From contig JASLBD010000418.1 in NCBI GenBank assembly GCA_030146745.1, positions 1 through 5,126 of the forward strand: a stretch of 5,126 bases of DNA. Direction: 5' to 3'. Below are positions 4,682 through 5,126 of the stretch, one piece after another; within the stretch, counting starts at the first letter, position 1; every line of letters begins with the position of its first letter. Source of the stretch: Allosphingosinicella sp. (GTDB lineage: Bacteria > Pseudomonadota > Alphaproteobacteria > Sphingomonadales > Sphingomonadaceae). The position numbers and the translations under genes are program-made. The notes under the pieces are model-generated. The model was not told where the DNA came from. It saw nothing but the letters and a program-made list of their open reading frames with translations, and made no database searches.

Positions 4682-5126
4682 CCGCTCAGTCTATCCTGAG
4701 AAGGCGTCGAGATCGTCATGCGCCTTGCTCCGCCGGCCCAGGCGAGAGTCGTGGACCGCCAGCCCTTGTCCCCCAGCCGGCGCGCGTGGAGGGCGCTCGC
4801 CGACCAGCGGGTCTCGTTCTCGTCCGGCTCGAGCTGCTCGGGGCCGATGAGCCGCGCCCAGCTCGCCTGCAGCGACAGCGAGGGCGCCGGGCTCCAGGAA
4901 ATTCGCGCCGCGGTCGAATCGAGCGGGCCGGTCTCGATATCGAAGCGCCGCTGGTCCGGCTCGCGGCCGTTGAAGCGGGACGCCTCGAGCTTGGCGTCGC
5001 CTGCGACCAGGCCGGCGGTCACGACCCCGAAGACGATATGGGTGGAATCGAGCCAATGGTGGCTGATCCGGGCCAGAGGCGAATCCATCGCGGCGACCCG
5101 GGGCATGAAGGTCGGCGGACCGAAAG
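4678..5126 (-). CDS. Outer-membrane-like hypothetical protein, 3' part, probably frameshifted and truncated
   Basis: The frame is open from the right edge to a TGA at 4680-4678, with about 149 codons visible; the start lies beyond the window. The visible part (FGPPTFM, SHHWLDSTHIVFGVVTAG, LEASRFNGREPDQRRFDIETGPLDS, SLQASWARLIGPEQLEPDE) has alternating polar and aromatic strands. It resembles an uncharacterised outer-membrane beta-barrel-like family of sphingomonads that I recall, often encoded near copper-resistance genes. In that family the protein continues for roughly 90 residues past a 'LAW-GR' segment. Here, after the Trp codon at 4738-4740, the frame reads 19 atypical residues with poorer codons and stops. 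The neighbouring frame instead gives the family-like GRRSKAHDDLDAF and then stops at 4691-4693. That points to a one-base frameshift plus loss of the 3' end. It may be a pseudogene. Function is not established. Confidence 0.6.
   Translation of the reverse strand, partial: FGPPTFMPRVAAMDSPLARISHHWLDSTHIVFGVVTAGLVAGDAKLEASRFNGREPDQRRFDIETGPLDSTAARISWSPAPSLSLQASWARLIGPEQLEPDENETRWSASALHARRLGDKGWRSTTLAWAGGARRMTISTPSQDRLSG

Overview
The window is a compact, GC-rich stretch of bacterial chromosome. It looks like an alphaproteobacterium, most likely a sphingomonad (order Sphingomonadales). That assignment rests on three things: the protein sequences, a near-perfect EcfG-type general-stress promoter (GGAAC-N17-CGTT), and dispersed palindromic repeats of the 'CGTCAT...ATCCATG / CATGGAT...ATGACG' type common in these genomes. 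The placement is made by recall of families, not by a search.

Layout. (1) 1-2156, plus strand: the 3' part of astA followed directly by complete astB, the first two enzymes of the arginine succinyltransferase (AST) catabolic pathway. (2) 2157-2317: a convergent junction holding a two-hairpin palindromic repeat and a decayed further copy. (3) 2318-3034, minus strand: pgl, 6-phosphogluconolactonase. (4) 3035-3127: a divergent regulatory region with an EcfG-type promoter reading toward the right and an overlapping near-match reading back toward pgl. (5) 3128-3313, plus strand: a 61-residue DUF3008 protein. (6) 3314-3440: a short AT-richer leader with a possible CtrA-like site. (7) 3441-4079, plus strand: a PilZ protein with a clear C-terminal PilZ domain and a probable degenerate N-terminal one. 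(8) 4080-4189: a second convergent junction with a possible terminator and a second palindromic repeat. (9) 4190-4681, minus strand: a Nudix hydrolase whose last ten residues are encoded by that repeat. (10) 4678-5126, minus strand: the 3' part of an outer-membrane-like protein that appears frameshifted and truncated. Its stop overlaps the Nudix start as ATGA.

How the genes relate. AstA and AstB act in sequence on arginine. Pgl serves the Entner-Doudoroff and oxidative pentose-phosphate routes. Pgl and the DUF3008 gene share a divergent promoter region and may be co-induced by the general stress response. The PilZ protein points to c-di-GMP signalling. I see no mobile element, CRISPR array, RNA gene or phage signature, and no clear new multi-gene system. 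The points of interest are the nearly symmetric stress promoter, the repeats placed at both convergent junctions, a repeat recruited as a protein C-terminus, and the broken outer-membrane gene. No gap without a gene exceeds 161 bases.
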